DNA of 5,751 nt, taken from the NCBI GenBank assembly GCA_030628325.1, contig DAOVRB010000081.1, positions 1 through 5,751 on the forward strand, in the 5' to 3' direction. A program made the position numbers and the translations under genes. This document shows, piece after piece, positions 5,714 to 5,751 of this stretch. Numbering within the stretch: position 1 is the first letter of the stretch; each line of letters begins with the position of its first letter. Under the pieces are notes generated by a model that saw only the letters and a program-made list of their open reading frames with translations, made no database searches and was not told the origin of the DNA. The DNA comes from Methanomicrobiaceae archaeon. GTDB taxonomy: Archaea; Halobacteriota; Methanomicrobia; Methanomicrobiales; Methanomicrobiaceae.

Positions 5714-5751
5714 TTGATGGACAAAATCATACTCGTTAGGTGTCGATTGCA
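5714..5751 (+). CDS. Possible start of a new gene, truncated by the window edge
   Basis: A reading frame begins at TTG 5714 or ATG 5717 and stays open to the edge, giving (M)MDKIILVRCRL. GGAG (5701-5704) lies 9 bases before the TTG, a layout like that of the ATPase gene. TTAAATTATAAAC (5688-5700) could be a TATA box, although it would then place transcription start at or after the start codon. Only about 12 codons are visible, so no product can be named. An opposing open frame on the minus strand (5751-5635) is a competing reading. Confidence 0.35.
   Translation, partial: MMDKIILVRCRL

Overview
The window looks like chromosomal DNA from a methanogenic archaeon, most likely of the order Methanomicrobiales (a Methanoplanus/Methanolacinia-like genome would fit). 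This is inferred from four things: an archaeal-type (class II) glyceraldehyde-3-phosphate dehydrogenase, an archaeal-family ATPase with a TTG start and a strong GGAGG ribosome binding site, a bacterial-style MCP/CheW pair of the kind common in motile methanogens, and AT-rich intergenic DNA with TATA-like boxes. No database search was possible, so the genus is a guess.

Layout. Positions 1-996 (minus strand) carry nearly all of a class II GAPDH gene; its last few codons lie off the left edge. A 212-bp divergent intergenic region (997-1208) separates it from a stand-alone P-loop ATPase with a C-terminal winged-helix-like region (1209-2321, plus). A 275-bp AT-rich region (2322-2596) follows. It holds an almost perfect 32-bp palindrome and a further copy of its half-site just upstream of a large chemoreceptor gene (2597-4864, plus). 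The receptor has no transmembrane segment, two closely related tandem PAS domains, HAMP-like segments on both sides of them and a complete MCP signalling hairpin. A cheW gene (4878-5357, plus) follows after 13 bp, so the two are almost certainly one transcript. A stem-loop directly after cheW (5365-5399) is a likely terminator.

The remaining approximately 390 bp is almost gene-free. Its main content is a 151-bp imperfect palindrome (5403-5553) whose two arms enclose two or three smaller hairpins, one of them GC-rich. It may be a non-autonomous palindromic mobile element or a structured RNA. A possible new gene begins at the extreme right edge (from about 5714) but only about a dozen codons are visible.

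Functionally, the receptor and CheW should form the input part of a cytoplasmic chemosensory array: PAS domains sense an internal signal, HAMP segments relay it, and the MCP tip binds CheW and a CheA kinase encoded elsewhere. GAPDH (central carbon metabolism) and the ATPase have no evident link to this pair. The parts most worth following up are the palindrome in front of the receptor gene, the recent PAS duplication in a soluble receptor, and the cruciform-like element after cheW.
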